A model generated the notes under the pieces. That model worked only from the letters and a program-made list of their open reading frames with translations. It was not told the DNA's origin and searched no databases. Position numbers and translations under genes: made by a program. Below, piece by piece: positions 53,061 to 63,962 of a stretch of 64,000 nt of DNA. Positions within the stretch are counted from its first letter, which is position 1. Every line of letters starts with the position of its first letter. This DNA comes from Streptomyces sp. S.PB5 (GTDB taxonomy: Bacteria > Actinomycetota > Actinomycetes > Streptomycetales > Streptomycetaceae): NCBI RefSeq assembly GCF_030403745.1, contig NZ_JAQMWP010000005.1, forward strand, positions 62,001-126,000, in the 5' to 3' direction.

Positions 53061-53537
53061 TCACTGGTCGGCGGCGTCGGACTTGTCGACGCCGTCCCAG
53101 ACGTTCGAGTACCAGGGGCGGTCCGCCGCCCCCAGGTCGGCGCGCGACTGCCGCGCCGCGCCCGGGTCGACGACGATGAACCCCGTCTCCCCCGGCATCA
53201 CATAGTGCAGCCGCTCACGGATCCGCTGCTCGGCGTACGCGTCGTCCTGCCACCGCGCCTTGAGGTCCCGCAGCTGCTCGACCCGCTGCCGGGCCTGCTC
53301 CTGCTGCCGCTGCAGATCCGCGATCTCGGCGCGCTGGGAGACGTACTGCCTTATCGGATAGGCGAGCGCGACCACCAGCGAGCACACGACGAGGGCGAGC
53401 AGGGCCGCGCGGCCGGTGAGCCGGGAGCGGCGGGCCTGCCGCTTGGTCTGGGAGCGGTAGACCCGGGCCGCGGTCTGCTCGCCGAGCAGCCGGATCCGGG
53501 TCGCGGTGGAGAAACGGTCCCGGTCCTTGACGGCCAT
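53061..53537 (-). CDS. divIC: Septum formation initiator, DivIC/FtsB family
   Basis: 158 residues. A basic cytoplasmic N-terminus (about 1-40), one membrane segment (AALLALVVCSLVVALAYPI), a coiled coil (about 65-95: QRAEIADLQRQQEQARQRVE) and a conserved C-terminal patch (ERLHYVMPGETGFIVVD). It links the divisome with FtsL/FtsQ in sporulation septation. ATG 53537. Located 83 bp downstream of eno. Confidence 0.92.
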   Translation of the reverse strand: MAVKDRDRFSTATRIRLLGEQTAARVYRSQTKRQARRSRLTGRAALLALVVCSLVVALAYPIRQYVSQRAEIADLQRQQEQARQRVEQLRDLKARWQDDAYAEQRIRERLHYVMPGETGFIVVDPGAARQSRADLGAADRPWYSNVWDGVDKSDAADQ

Positions 53538-53620
53538 CTCTCACTCCCGTTCACACGCGCGTACGTCCCCGCACACGGTACGGGACCGGGTACGGGGACG
53601 TACGTACGACTGGCTAGCCC

Positions 53621-55147
<1,527 letters not shown>

Positions 55148-55194
55148 TCAGTATGAGGACCACGGATGTGAGGGCACTGTGGTTCAGCCGAGTC

Positions 55195-56105
<911 letters not shown>

Positions 56106-56254
56106 CCGGGGCTCGTGGTGACGAGCGGTGTTGACCGTAGACACGGAACCCGGGGGATTTCAAAGACGATCAGGGCTTCTGAGACTCATCCCACACTTTC
56201 ACCAAACCGGACATTTAATGCGAAGTGTGGCGCGAACTCTCGTTCCTTTTGGCC

Positions 56255-57265
56255 CTATTCAGCACCGAGTACGAGGGTCTGGCCGGGCCGGATGTCGCTC
56301 GGGTCGGCGCCGATGACCTGCTCGTTCGCGGCGTAGAGGCGGCGCCATCCGCCGTCGAGGCCAAGGGAGTCGGCGATGGAGGCGAGGGTGTCGCCGGCGC
56401 GGACGGTGTACGAGCTCTCGTCGGCGCTCGCGCCGCGGTGCTTGCCGGTGCCCTTGGCGACGTCTTCGGCGGCGCGCCCGGCGGCGTTCTCGGTGGCGTT
56501 CTCAGCGGCGTCCTCCGTGACACTCTCGGCGCCGTCGAGGGCGCCGGTGTCGACGAGGGCCGAAGAGCCGCCTTCCTGCCAGGAGTTGTCCGATTCATCA
56601 CTCTCTGTCGGAGATGCGGACAGGCTGTCGGAAGGCTGCGGGCTCTCCGCACCGGAGCCGGAACCGTCAGAATTGGCGGAATTGTCCGCTTCGTTCGACG
56701 CTGAGGCGGAAGCACTCGGATCGACGGAGGGTGCGTCCGACGAGCCCGACGACCCGGAGGAGTTGGACAGACCGGACGAAACGGATGAATCAGAGGAGTC
56801 GGATGATCCGGAGGAATCAGAGGAACCGGACCCTTCGGACGTCGAGGGGGTGCTGCTCGCGACACCGGTGTCGACGTCGGCCGAGCCGGAGTCCTGACTC
56901 AGCCCGTTGAGCAGCCCGCAGGTGCCCCAGACGCCGACGCCCTGGTCCGCGAGGACCTTCTCGGCGATGGATATCTGCTGGTTGCGGCTGGCGAGGTCCG
57001 GGCTCGTGGCGTAGTCGAGACCGCCGTACCTCTCCCAGTTCTTCTGGGTCAGATTGAGTCCGCCGAAGTAGCCGTCCCCGTCGTTCGCACTCCAGGAGCC
57101 GCCGGTCTCGCACTTGGCGACCTTGTCCCACGTACCGCCGTCGGCCGCGCTGGCGCCGGTGGCGGCGAGCAGCGGGATCGCGATGGCGGAGCCGGTCACG
57201 CCGGCCGCGACGAGAAGTGCCGGAGCCTGGCGGGGGCGACGGTGACGACCGTTCCCGGTGAGCAT
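56255..57265 (-). CDS. rpfC: Resuscitation-promoting factor with LysM domain, RpfC-like
   Basis: 336 residues. Signal peptide (APALLVAAGVTGSAIAIPLLAA), Rpf domain (about 40-110: TWDKVAKCETGGSWSAND, GYFGGLNLTQKNWERYGG), a long Ser/Asp/Glu/Ala-rich linker of about 170 residues, and a C-terminal LysM (YTVRAGDTLASIADSLGL). The linker should span the cell wall. ATG at 57265 with AAAGG upstream. Sister of rpfA, but its leader lacks the ydaO motif and instead has repeated GATCAC sites. Confidence 0.92.
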   Translation of the reverse strand: MLTGNGRHRRPRQAPALLVAAGVTGSAIAIPLLAATGASAADGGTWDKVAKCETGGSWSANDGDGYFGGLNLTQKNWERYGGLDYATSPDLASRNQQISIAEKVLADQGVGVWGTCGLLNGLSQDSGSADVDTGVASSTPSTSEGSGSSDSSGSSDSSDSSVSSGLSNSSGSSGSSDAPSVDPSASASASNEADNSANSDGSGSGAESPQPSDSLSASPTESDESDNSWQEGGSSALVDTGALDGAESVTEDAAENATENAAGRAAEDVAKGTGKHRGASADESSYTVRAGDTLASIADSLGLDGGWRRLYAANEQVIGADPSDIRPGQTLVLGAE

Positions 57266-57348
57266 GCGGGGGCCTTTCGCGAGACAGCAGTGACCTGCGC
57301 GGCGGGTGGAGCGGGTCGTCGCGCTGATGCGTGAACGTATCGGCAGAC

Positions 57349-57394
57349 GATCACTTGTCACAAGTTAATGCCGCGTAGATCACGTGAAGATCAC
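57349..57394. promoter_or_regulatory. Repeated GATCAC sites and a palindrome upstream of rpfC
   Basis: GATCAC at 57349-57354, 57378-57383 and 57389-57394; ACTTGT-C-ACAAGT at 57353-57365. Possible operator for an unidentified regulator. Confidence 0.4.
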
Positions 57395-57420
57395 AGGCTT
57401 GAGGGTGTGTCACCTTTGCA

Positions 57421-57816
57421 TCACTGGGGCAGGCAGCCGGCGGACGTCGCAAGCCGAGCGGCCCCAAGCTGAACGGTCACCACGAGCGGCGGCAGGGACG
57501 GCCGCCTGTATGCATCGGTTCCGATGGTGTCGGCCTCCAGGACCTTCATGACCTCCGGCCATGCGCCCTTCTGCCACCAGGAGAGTTGACGCACGCGAAT
57601 CGGGTCGACGGGGCCCACGTGCTGGGCATTTCCCGTCGTACTTGCTGGTGAAGTCTGGCGGCACCTTGGTGCCGGTCGGGCGAGCGTCCGCTGTTCCCGG
57701 AACTCCGCCAACTGGGCCTCAAGTGCCTTGACGGAGGCCTTGAGCACCTCTGAGTGAACGCCGAGACGCACGTACTCGGGAATGCGCACCTCGATCAGGT
57801 GCTCGTGTTCAGCCAT
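57421..57816 (-). CDS. Hypothetical protein, probable remnant linked to a recombinase
   Basis: 131 residues, helical at the start (VHSEVLKASVKALEAQLAEFREQ) and then irregular (Pro/Gln/Ser-rich). It lies 21 bp downstream of a serine-recombinase zinc-ribbon fragment on the same strand. Lower and more even third-position GC than its neighbours. No family recognised; could be a decayed or shifted part of the recombinase C-terminus or a small independent gene. Confidence 0.4.
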   Translation of the reverse strand: MAEHEHLIEVRIPEYVRLGVHSEVLKASVKALEAQLAEFREQRTLARPAPRCRQTSPASTTGNAQHVGPVDPIRVRQLSWWQKGAWPEVMKVLEADTIGTDAYRRPSLPPLVVTVQLGAARLATSAGCLPQ

Positions 57817-57837
57817 CCTGATCGTTAGATCGGCAAC

Positions 57838-58221
57838 TCACTTCTCGTACTTCTCCTTGTCTCCAGGAAGCCCATTCAGGTCCCTGGCAAGGCCGTCCAG
57901 CCGTTCGATGGCCACATCCCTTGGAAGTTCTTCTGCTTCGAGGAGTCTGGCCAGTTCCTTCCAGGCAGCGCTCTCGATGTCGTCGGCCTCCAGGTGGGGA
58001 TCACGACACGGGAGATCCTTGAGGATCCCCTTGCATCGATACGTGCGGCCTGCAACGCCGATCTTCACCGGGTCACCATGGACGGGGAAGCCGTCGTCGC
58101 CGCAGCGGGTTCTGTTCTTTCCGGTGCCTCGGTCCGTCCGCCGGTAGATGACACAGCCCTGGGGAACTTCACCGGTCACTCTGTGCACTTGAAGGGGAAG
58201 TGCACCACTCGACGATCTCAC
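57838..58221 (-). pseudogene. C-terminal zinc-ribbon fragment of a large serine recombinase
   Basis: 127 residues. VAGRTYRCKGILKDLPCRDPHLEADDIE followed by AAWKELARLLEAEEL resembles the recombinase zinc beta-ribbon and the start of the coiled coil of large serine integrases (C-x-x-C, H-L-x-A-D-x-I-E, W-x-E-L). The resolvase catalytic domain and the HTH-like recombinase domain are missing, so this is a remnant. Integrases of this type belong to actinophages or integrative elements; no attachment site or other phage gene is seen. Confidence 0.5.
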
Positions 58222-58254
58222 TCATGTGGCACCGTTCCCGGTACCGTCACCCCC

Positions 58255-59511
58255 GTGAATGCCCCGAACACCGAACCCGAGCTCTTCAACTGGCAGTTCG
58301 CCGCAGACCCCTACCCTTCCTACGCCTGGCTCCGCGAACACTCGCCGGTGCACCGCACCACACTTCCCAGCGGGGTGGAAGCGTGGCTGGTCACCCGGTA
58401 CACGGATGCCAAGCAGGCGCTCGCCGACCAGCGGCTCTCCAAGAACCCCGTGCACCATTCCGAAGACGCGCGGGGCAAGAGCAAGACGGGCATCCCAGGA
58501 GAGCGCAGCGCCAACCTCATGACCCATCTGCTCAATATCGACCCGCCGGACCACACACGACTTCGCCGGCTCGTCTCCAAGGCTTTCACGCCCAGGCGCG
58601 TGGCCGAGTTCGCGCCCCGAGTGCAGGAGCTGACCGACCACCTCATCGACCAGTTCGCGCAGAAAGGAAGCGCAGACCTTATCCACGAGTTCGCGTTCCC
58701 CCTCCCCATCTACGCCATCTGCGACCTGCTCGGCGTCCCCAGCGAGGACCAGGATGACTTCCGGGACTGGGCGGGGATGATGATCCGGCATCAGGGGGGA
58801 CCACGGGGAGGCGTCGCACGGTCCGTGAAGAAGATGCGCGTCTATCTCGCCGAGCTGATCCATCGCAAACGGCAGGCGCTTCCCAACACCCCGGCCCCCG
58901 GCGAAGACCTCATCTCCGGGCTCATCCGCGCTTCCGACCACGGCGAGCACCTCTCCGAGAACGAAGCGGCGGCTATGTGCTTCGTGCTGCTGTTTGCCGG
59001 TTTTGAAACCGTCATCAACTTGATCGGTAACGGCACGTACGCGCTGCTGCGCAACCCGAAGCAGCGGGCAAAACTACAGAGATCGATCGAGAGTGGCGAA
59101 CAAGAGCTGCTCGACAGCGGCGTCGAAGAACTCCTCCGCTACGACGGCCCCGTCGAGCTGGCGACGTGGCGCTACGCGACCGAACCACTGGAAATCGGCG
59201 ACCGCCTGATCTCTTCCGGCGATCCCGTGCTCGTGGTCCTCGCCGCCGCGAATCGTGATCCCGCCCGGTTCGCACAGCCAGACGTACTCGACCTCAACCG
59301 TCAGGACAACCAACACCTCGGCTACGGACACGGCATCCACTACTGCATCGGCGCTCCGCTCGCCCGGCTCGAAGGCCGCACCGCGCTGGCCACCTTGCTG
59401 CGCCGTCTACCCGATCTCAAACTCGCCGCCGATCCAGCGGACTTGCGCTGGCGAGGCGGTCTGATCATGCGCGGGCTGAGGAACCTCCCGGTGGAGTTCA
59501 CCGTCGTCTGA
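58255..59511 (+). CDS. Cytochrome P450, CYP107-like
   Basis: 418 residues. I helix FAGFETVINLIG (A-G-x-E-T), ExxR in EELLRYDGPVE, and the heme loop YGHGIHYCIGAPLARLEG with the Cys ligand. Substrate-recognition regions are not diagnostic; macrolide-type oxidations are usual for CYP107 relatives. The first visible Met-type start is the GTG at 58255. Ferredoxin or reductase genes are not adjacent. Codon use is slightly less GC-biased than neighbouring genes, suggesting a different history. In position it matches CYP107T1 of S. coelicolor (from memory). Confidence 0.93.
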   Translation: MNAPNTEPELFNWQFAADPYPSYAWLREHSPVHRTTLPSGVEAWLVTRYTDAKQALADQRLSKNPVHHSEDARGKSKTGIPGERSANLMTHLLNIDPPDHTRLRRLVSKAFTPRRVAEFAPRVQELTDHLIDQFAQKGSADLIHEFAFPLPIYAICDLLGVPSEDQDDFRDWAGMMIRHQGGPRGGVARSVKKMRVYLAELIHRKRQALPNTPAPGEDLISGLIRASDHGEHLSENEAAAMCFVLLFAGFETVINLIGNGTYALLRNPKQRAKLQRSIESGEQELLDSGVEELLRYDGPVELATWRYATEPLEIGDRLISSGDPVLVVLAAANRDPARFAQPDVLDLNRQDNQHLGYGHGIHYCIGAPLARLEGRTALATLLRRLPDLKLAADPADLRWRGGLIMRGLRNLPVEFTVV

Positions 59512-59604
59512 TCAGGCCACGGCTCGCACACCATTCATGGCCGGATGGTGCACCTGATGCGGGAAACATGCTCGCAGAGAGGTCGAGAAGCGTGCCAACA
59601 CGTA

Positions 59605-60198
59605 CTACTTGACCGTATTCGACCTCTTACCCTGGTTCAGCTTCTTGTCGGGGCGGCCCGGACGACGCAGGCGAGCGAGAGCATCCTGAGCCGCCGCGGC
59701 CACCTGTTCCCAGTTCTCGGCGTCGTTCTGAGCAGGGGCGTGCCAGGACATCAGCAGCTCACCCAGATCGTAGGCCGCTTCGGTGACGCCGGCCTTCGCC
59801 GCCTCCCCCAGCCAGTACTCGGCCCGGTCCCGCAGCAGACGGCCGAGGCGCCCTGCCGCAACAGGGTCACCCGCCTCGGCGGCAGCCTCAAGGAGTGGTA
59901 TCGCCGCCAGATGGTCATGCCTGGCGGCGAGGCGGAAGCCAGCAACGGCCATCGCCAAGGAATGACCAGCCGCAGCAGCTTGCTGGTACCACCTCAATGA
60001 CTCGTCATCATTGTCGGCAGTCTCGTCGTCGAGGACGCCGAGCATGAACATGGCGTCGGCATCGCCCTCGTCCGCCCTGCGGACGAGCAAACGGCATGAC
60101 CCGCTGTTCCCAGGCGTACGAGCCCATCGCAGACACGAGAACCCCCGCCGCTGCGCCCGCCAACTCCTCCAACTCTCGTTCCATGCAAGCCCCCGCAC
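59605..60198 (-). CDS. Sel1/tetratricopeptide-repeat protein
   Basis: 197 residues. Sel1-like repeats from about residue 40: GDADAMFMLGVLDD, SLRWYQQAAAAGHSLAMAVAG, AIPLLEAAAEAGDPVAAGRLG, YWLGEAAKAGVTEAAYDLGELL. These scaffold protein interactions. The N-terminal 40 residues are Arg/Trp-rich and unlike the repeats, so the start (GTG at 60198, weak ribosome binding site) is uncertain and a later start or frameshift is possible. It lies between the P450 and mazG. Confidence 0.7.
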   Translation of the reverse strand: MRGLAWNESWRSWRAQRRGFSCLRWARTPGNSGSCRLLVRRADEGDADAMFMLGVLDDETADNDDESLRWYQQAAAAGHSLAMAVAGFRLAARHDHLAAIPLLEAAAEAGDPVAAGRLGRLLRDRAEYWLGEAAKAGVTEAAYDLGELLMSWHAPAQNDAENWEQVAAAAQDALARLRRPGRPDKKLNQGKRSNTVK

Positions 60199-60219
60199 CC
60201 GGCTAAGAAGCCAACCGTA

Positions 60220-61221
60220 CTAAGCTGACGCCCCTTCGGCAGCCCGGACAGCGTCCCGGTAGGTCCGCGCCGCCGCCCGCAGCGCCGCCTCTGGATCAGT
60301 CCCGTCCGCCTCCGCCCGTACCGCCAGCGCGAGCAGTTCGTAGCCGATGCCCTCTCCCTTCGGCAGCGGGACGTCCAGGCCCGCCGTCCGTACGCGGGAG
60401 GCCAGTTTCGAGGCGAGGGCGAGGCCGGGCTGGCCGAGGGGGATGCCGTCCGTGACCGACTGGCGTTGTTTCTCTATGGCCTTCGTGCGCAGCCAGTGTT
60501 CCTTGACCTCCTCAGGTGTGGCCGCGGTCTCGTCGCCGAAGACGTGGGGGTGGCGGTGGATGAGCTTGGCGACGATGCCGCCGGCGACGTCGTCGATGGA
60601 GAAGGGGGCGGCCCCGTCCTCTGCACGGCCCTCCTCGGCGATGCGGGAGTGGAAGACGACCTGGAGGAGGACGTCGCCCAGTTCCTCGCGCAGTTCGTCG
60701 CGGTCGCCGTCCTCGATGGCCTCGACGAGCTCGTAGGCCTCCTCGATGCCGTACTTGGCCAGGCCCTTGTGGGTCTGCTGGGAGGACCAGGGGCACTCGG
60801 CGCGGATCCGGTCCATGACCTGGACGAGGTCGAGGAGGCGGGCGCCCGGGAGGTCGTAGGAGGCGGGGAGGAGTTCCAGTTCGGGCATGGACACCCGGCC
60901 CGAGCCGGCGAGGCGGGCGAGACCGTCGGTGAGCGCCGGTTCGCCTTCGCCCGTCGCGACCACGACCACGGTGTGGCCGCCCGCGCACATCCCGACCAGT
61001 TCCTCCGCGCTCGGGGACGCCTCCGCGACCCGTATCCCGGCCTCGCGCAGATACGGCAGCTGCGGGTGCGTGCCGTCGGCGCACAGCACCTCGTCGGCGG
61101 CGTGCAGCGCCTGCCAGGCGGGCCAGGACAGCAGGCCCGGGGCGACGCGGTGGCTGGTGGTGAGCAGGACGATCCGGCCGGGGGCGGCGGCCGGGGCGGC
61201 TTCGGGGCTGGTGGTGTTCAC
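60220..61221 (-). CDS. mazG: Nucleoside triphosphate pyrophosphohydrolase MazG
   Basis: 333 residues. MazG core (about 130-250): QQTHKGLAKYGIEEAYELVE, AIEDGDRDELREELGDVLLQ, VVFHSRIAEE (E-E-x-x-E/E-x-x-D metal sites). The N-terminal 120 residues (VLLTTSHRVAPGL, VVVVATGEGEPALTDGLARL) look like a degenerate methylase-type domain found in YabN/actinobacterial MazG. It cleans up aberrant NTPs. GTG start 61221. Upstream gene surA-like is on the same strand. Confidence 0.9.
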   Translation of the reverse strand: MNTTSPEAAPAAAPGRIVLLTTSHRVAPGLLSWPAWQALHAADEVLCADGTHPQLPYLREAGIRVAEASPSAEELVGMCAGGHTVVVVATGEGEPALTDGLARLAGSGRVSMPELELLPASYDLPGARLLDLVQVMDRIRAECPWSSQQTHKGLAKYGIEEAYELVEAIEDGDRDELREELGDVLLQVVFHSRIAEEGRAEDGAAPFSIDDVAGGIVAKLIHRHPHVFGDETAATPEEVKEHWLRTKAIEKQRQSVTDGIPLGQPGLALASKLASRVRTAGLDVPLPKGEGIGYELLALAVRAEADGTDPEAALRAAARTYRDAVRAAEGASA

Positions 61222-61367
61222 GGTTCGAAGCTAACCCACACCGCCGACAGACCTGATCAGTTGTCCACAGGCCGGGGAGTTCGGTGTGATCGTATGACCG
61301 CTACCGCTATCGCTACGACTACGGCTACCGCTCCCGCTCGGTGAGACGGGCCTGGCTCTGCCTGTGA

Positions 61368-61397
61368 GGCAGGTCCGGTCGCCTTGCGGGACCTGCC
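61368..61397 (-). terminator. Hairpin downstream of the SurA-like lipoprotein gene
   Basis: GGCAGGTCC pairs with GGACCTGCC across a 12-base loop, 20 bases after the stop. Confidence 0.7.
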
Positions 61398-61416
61398 CGT
61401 CAGCGGCGCCGTACCG

Positions 61417-62061
61417 TTACGCCGTCTCCTGCGTCCCCGCGGCCGTGACCTCGCGTACCCACGGCGTCTTCGCGTCGACGCGACTGCTCTTGTCCACGTC
61501 CCAGGTGCCGTAGCGGGGGTTGAGGTCGACGTCGAGTTTCTTGGACGCCGCGGAGAGTGCCTGCCAGAACTCGGCCGTGCTGGTGTCGGTGCCCAGCGTG
61601 GCGGCGAGTTTCTGGGCCTCCAGCTGGAGGCGGAGGTTCTCGTCGAGGCGCTCAGGAGCGATGCCGTACCGCTGGAGCCACGTGGTCTCCAGGGCCTTGG
61701 CTCCGCCCGCCTGTTGTTCCAGGCCGGTGCGCATCTCCTGGATCTCCTTGCGGGTGACGGTCACGCCCGCGTCCTCGGCGGCGCGGTGCAGCACCTGGTC
61801 GAGCACCATGCTGTGCAGGGTGTCCCGGGCGAGGGTGCCGGTCTTGGCGATGGCCTGTGCGTACTGGTCCTCGTCCGGCACCGCGGCGCGCTGCGCCTCG
61901 CGCACCTCGTTCACCCTGGTCTCCAGCTGGGCGACGGTGATCCGCTGGCCGCCGACGACGGCCGCCGCGCCCGGATGCGCATCGTTTCCGCAGGCCGTGA
62001 GGAGGGGTGCCGCGGCGATCGCGGCGGAGAGGAGGAGCGCGGTGCGACGACGGCGGTGCAA
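61417..62061 (-). CDS. SurA-N-type chaperone lipoprotein
   Basis: 214 residues. Lipoprotein signal with lipobox in APLLTACGND, then a SurA N-terminal chaperone-like helical domain (VGGQRITVAQLETRVNEVRE, LHSMVLDQVLHRAAEDAGVT, KEIQEMRTGLEQQAGG). A peptidyl-prolyl isomerase domain is not visible, so chaperone action alone is likely. The TTG at 62061 is chosen because GGGAGG lies 6 bases upstream and the signal peptide then begins MHRRRRTALL; longer frames have no signal. Upstream is a G-rich region. Confidence 0.88.
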   Translation of the reverse strand: MHRRRRTALLLSAAIAAAPLLTACGNDAHPGAAAVVGGQRITVAQLETRVNEVREAQRAAVPDEDQYAQAIAKTGTLARDTLHSMVLDQVLHRAAEDAGVTVTRKEIQEMRTGLEQQAGGAKALETTWLQRYGIAPERLDENLRLQLEAQKLAATLGTDTSTAEFWQALSAASKKLDVDLNPRYGTWDVDKSSRVDAKTPWVREVTAAGTQETA

Positions 62062-62426
62062 GGAAGCCTCCCGGGGAGCTTGTGCGACGGTGCACAAAGT
62101 CTTGCGGTGATCGATGGTAGGCAGTGGGCAAGCTCTGGCCAACCCATTCGACCAACGATTCACCGGGACTTCGGGCACCGGCGCGCTTCGGGAGTGGTGA
62201 CACGCGGGGGTGGGGGCAGGGGCGGGGGCGGGGATGCCGCCGGGGGTGTAGGTGTCGGGGGGTGAAGGTGTCGGGGGGCTCGGGGGCTCGGGGCGGCTCG
62301 TGGGAAGGGGCGAGGTGACGCCGGCACGGTCACGCCGGGCACGCACGCGTCACGCCCTGCACGCGCCTTCGGCTCGGCCTCGGCCCGCGCCGCCTGGACC
62401 CGGGTGGACCGGACCCTCGCCAATAC
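62062..62426. other. G-rich intergenic region upstream of the SurA-like gene
   Basis: 365 bp of low complexity. Five runs of 4-5 G with loops of 1-2 bases (62206-62233) and several more further on (62242-62305) make a strong G-quadruplex candidate on the plus strand, which lies on the template side for the SurA-like gene. No gene is seen. Confidence 0.65.
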
Positions 62427-63962
62427 CTAGCCCCGCACCTGTCCCAGCCACTCCAGCGTCCGCCGGACCTCCACCGCGAGTGGGTGGCCCGGGCCGTGCA
62501 GGCGCTCCACGTCGTGCACGAGGCGCGCGAGGGTGTCGTGGGCGGCGGCGCGGTCGCCGAGGGCGAGCAGGAGGTGGCCGATGCGGCGGCGGACGTCGTG
62601 GGCGAGCTCGGGGTCGCCGGCCACGTACTGGTTCTCGTAGTACGGGAGCAGCGCGCGGTACTCGGCGAGCGCGGCCGCCGGTTCGCCGAGCTGTTCCAGG
62701 CACTGGGCGGCCTCGTAGCGGAAGCGCAGGGCCTGGGGGTCTGCCTGGCCGGCCTCGGCGGCGCGTTCGTCGGCGAGGCGGCGCAGTTCGGGCAGCGCGC
62801 GCCGGTACTGGCCGTCGTCCATGAGGGTGGCGGCGTACTGCTTGCGCAGGGTGCGTACGACCGGGGAGTGCGGGCCGTGCTGTTCGGCGGCCGCGGGCAG
62901 GATCGCGCCGAGGATGTCGACGGCCTGGGTGATGCGGCCCTCGCCGAGGAGGCGCTTGACCTCGTCGACGGCGCGCGCGACGTCGGGTTTCTCGGCGGGG
63001 GGCGCGAGCGGCGTGGCGGGCGCCGGCTGGGGCGCGGGGGTGCGGGCGCGGTCCGGCCAGGGAGCGTGCGGGCGCAGGAAGGGGCGCGTGGGGTCGAGGG
63101 GCGCCCCTGTGGGGGTGCCTCGCGCGGGCAGGAGCAGCGCCAGGTCCTCGTACACCTCCTGCGCGCTGGCGGGGCGGTGTTGCGGGTCCTTGGCGAGCAG
63201 GCGCAGGACGAGTGTCTCCAGCGCCTCGGGGACCTCGGAGCGCAGGCGGCGCACGGGGAGCGGGGGCTCGTAGAGGTGGCGGTGGAGTACGCCGAGCGCC
63301 GTGGAGCCGGAGAACGGGACGTCGCCGCTGAGGAGTTCGTGGAGGAGTACGCCGAGTGCGTACAGGTCGGTGTAGGGGCCGACCGCGCCGCCCATGGCCT
63401 GCTCGGGCGCCATGTAGGCGGGCGAGCCGATGGGGGTGCCGGTGTGGGTGAGGCGCGTGGTGTCGGCGTCCATGACGGAGGCGACGCCGAGGTCGAGGAC
63501 GGTCACGGTGCCGTCCTGCTTCACCATCACGTTGCGCGGCTTGAGGTCGCGGTGGACGATCGGGACGGCGTGCACGGCGCTCAGCACGGCGCAGAGTTGC
63601 GCGGCGACCGCGACGGCCCACTGCCAGGGGTACGGGTCGTGTTCGGCGAGATGGTCGGAGAGGTCCGCGCCGTCGACGTACTGCATGACGAGGAAGAGCT
63701 CCTCGCCCTCGCTGCCCGCGTCGTGGACGGTGACGAGGCCGGGGTGGTCGACCTGTGCGGTGACGCGGCATTCGCGGACGAACCGGCGGCGCAGTTCGTC
63801 GGCCTCCTGGCCCGCCACCTTGTCGGGGCGCAGGAGCTTGACCGCCACGCGTCGGTCGAGGCGCTGGTCGTAGGCCGTCCAGACCTGTCCCATGCCGCCC
63901 TGTCCGATGAGCGTGGACAGTTCATAGCGGCCTGCGACGACGCGTCCTGTCGCCACGGTCAC
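62427..63962 (-). CDS. Serine/threonine protein kinase with TPR-like C-terminal region
   Basis: 511 residues. Kinase domain (about 11-270): LIGQGGMGQVWTAYD, VAVKLLRP (ATP Lys), VHRDLKPRNVMV (catalytic loop), VLDLGVASVMD (DFG-equivalent DLG), GSPAYMAPEQAMG, and LHELLSGDVPFSG. A Pro-rich linker containing a small palindromic repeat (GTPTGAP) leads to a helical region of TPR type (about 315-511; AAAEQHGPHSPVVRTLRKQY, LEQLGEPAAALAEYRALLPY). No membrane segment is present, so it is a cytosolic Hanks-type kinase. GTG at 63962 with GAGGGCGGAAG upstream. Confidence 0.93.
   Translation of the reverse strand: MTVATGRVVAGRYELSTLIGQGGMGQVWTAYDQRLDRRVAVKLLRPDKVAGQEADELRRRFVRECRVTAQVDHPGLVTVHDAGSEGEELFLVMQYVDGADLSDHLAEHDPYPWQWAVAVAAQLCAVLSAVHAVPIVHRDLKPRNVMVKQDGTVTVLDLGVASVMDADTTRLTHTGTPIGSPAYMAPEQAMGGAVGPYTDLYALGVLLHELLSGDVPFSGSTALGVLHRHLYEPPLPVRRLRSEVPEALETLVLRLLAKDPQHRPASAQEVYEDLALLLPARGTPTGAPLDPTRPFLRPHAPWPDRARTPAPQPAPATPLAPPAEKPDVARAVDEVKRLLGEGRITQAVDILGAILPAAAEQHGPHSPVVRTLRKQYAATLMDDGQYRRALPELRRLADERAAEAGQADPQALRFRYEAAQCLEQLGEPAAALAEYRALLPYYENQYVAGDPELAHDVRRRIGHLLLALGDRAAAHDTLARLVHDVERLHGPGHPLAVEVRRTLEWLGQVRG
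63100..63120. repeat. G5-type palindrome in the kinase gene
   Basis: GGCGCCCCTGTGGGGGTGCC forms an 8-bp stem with a 3-base centre; it encodes part of the Pro-rich linker between kinase and TPR-like region. Confidence 0.6.
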
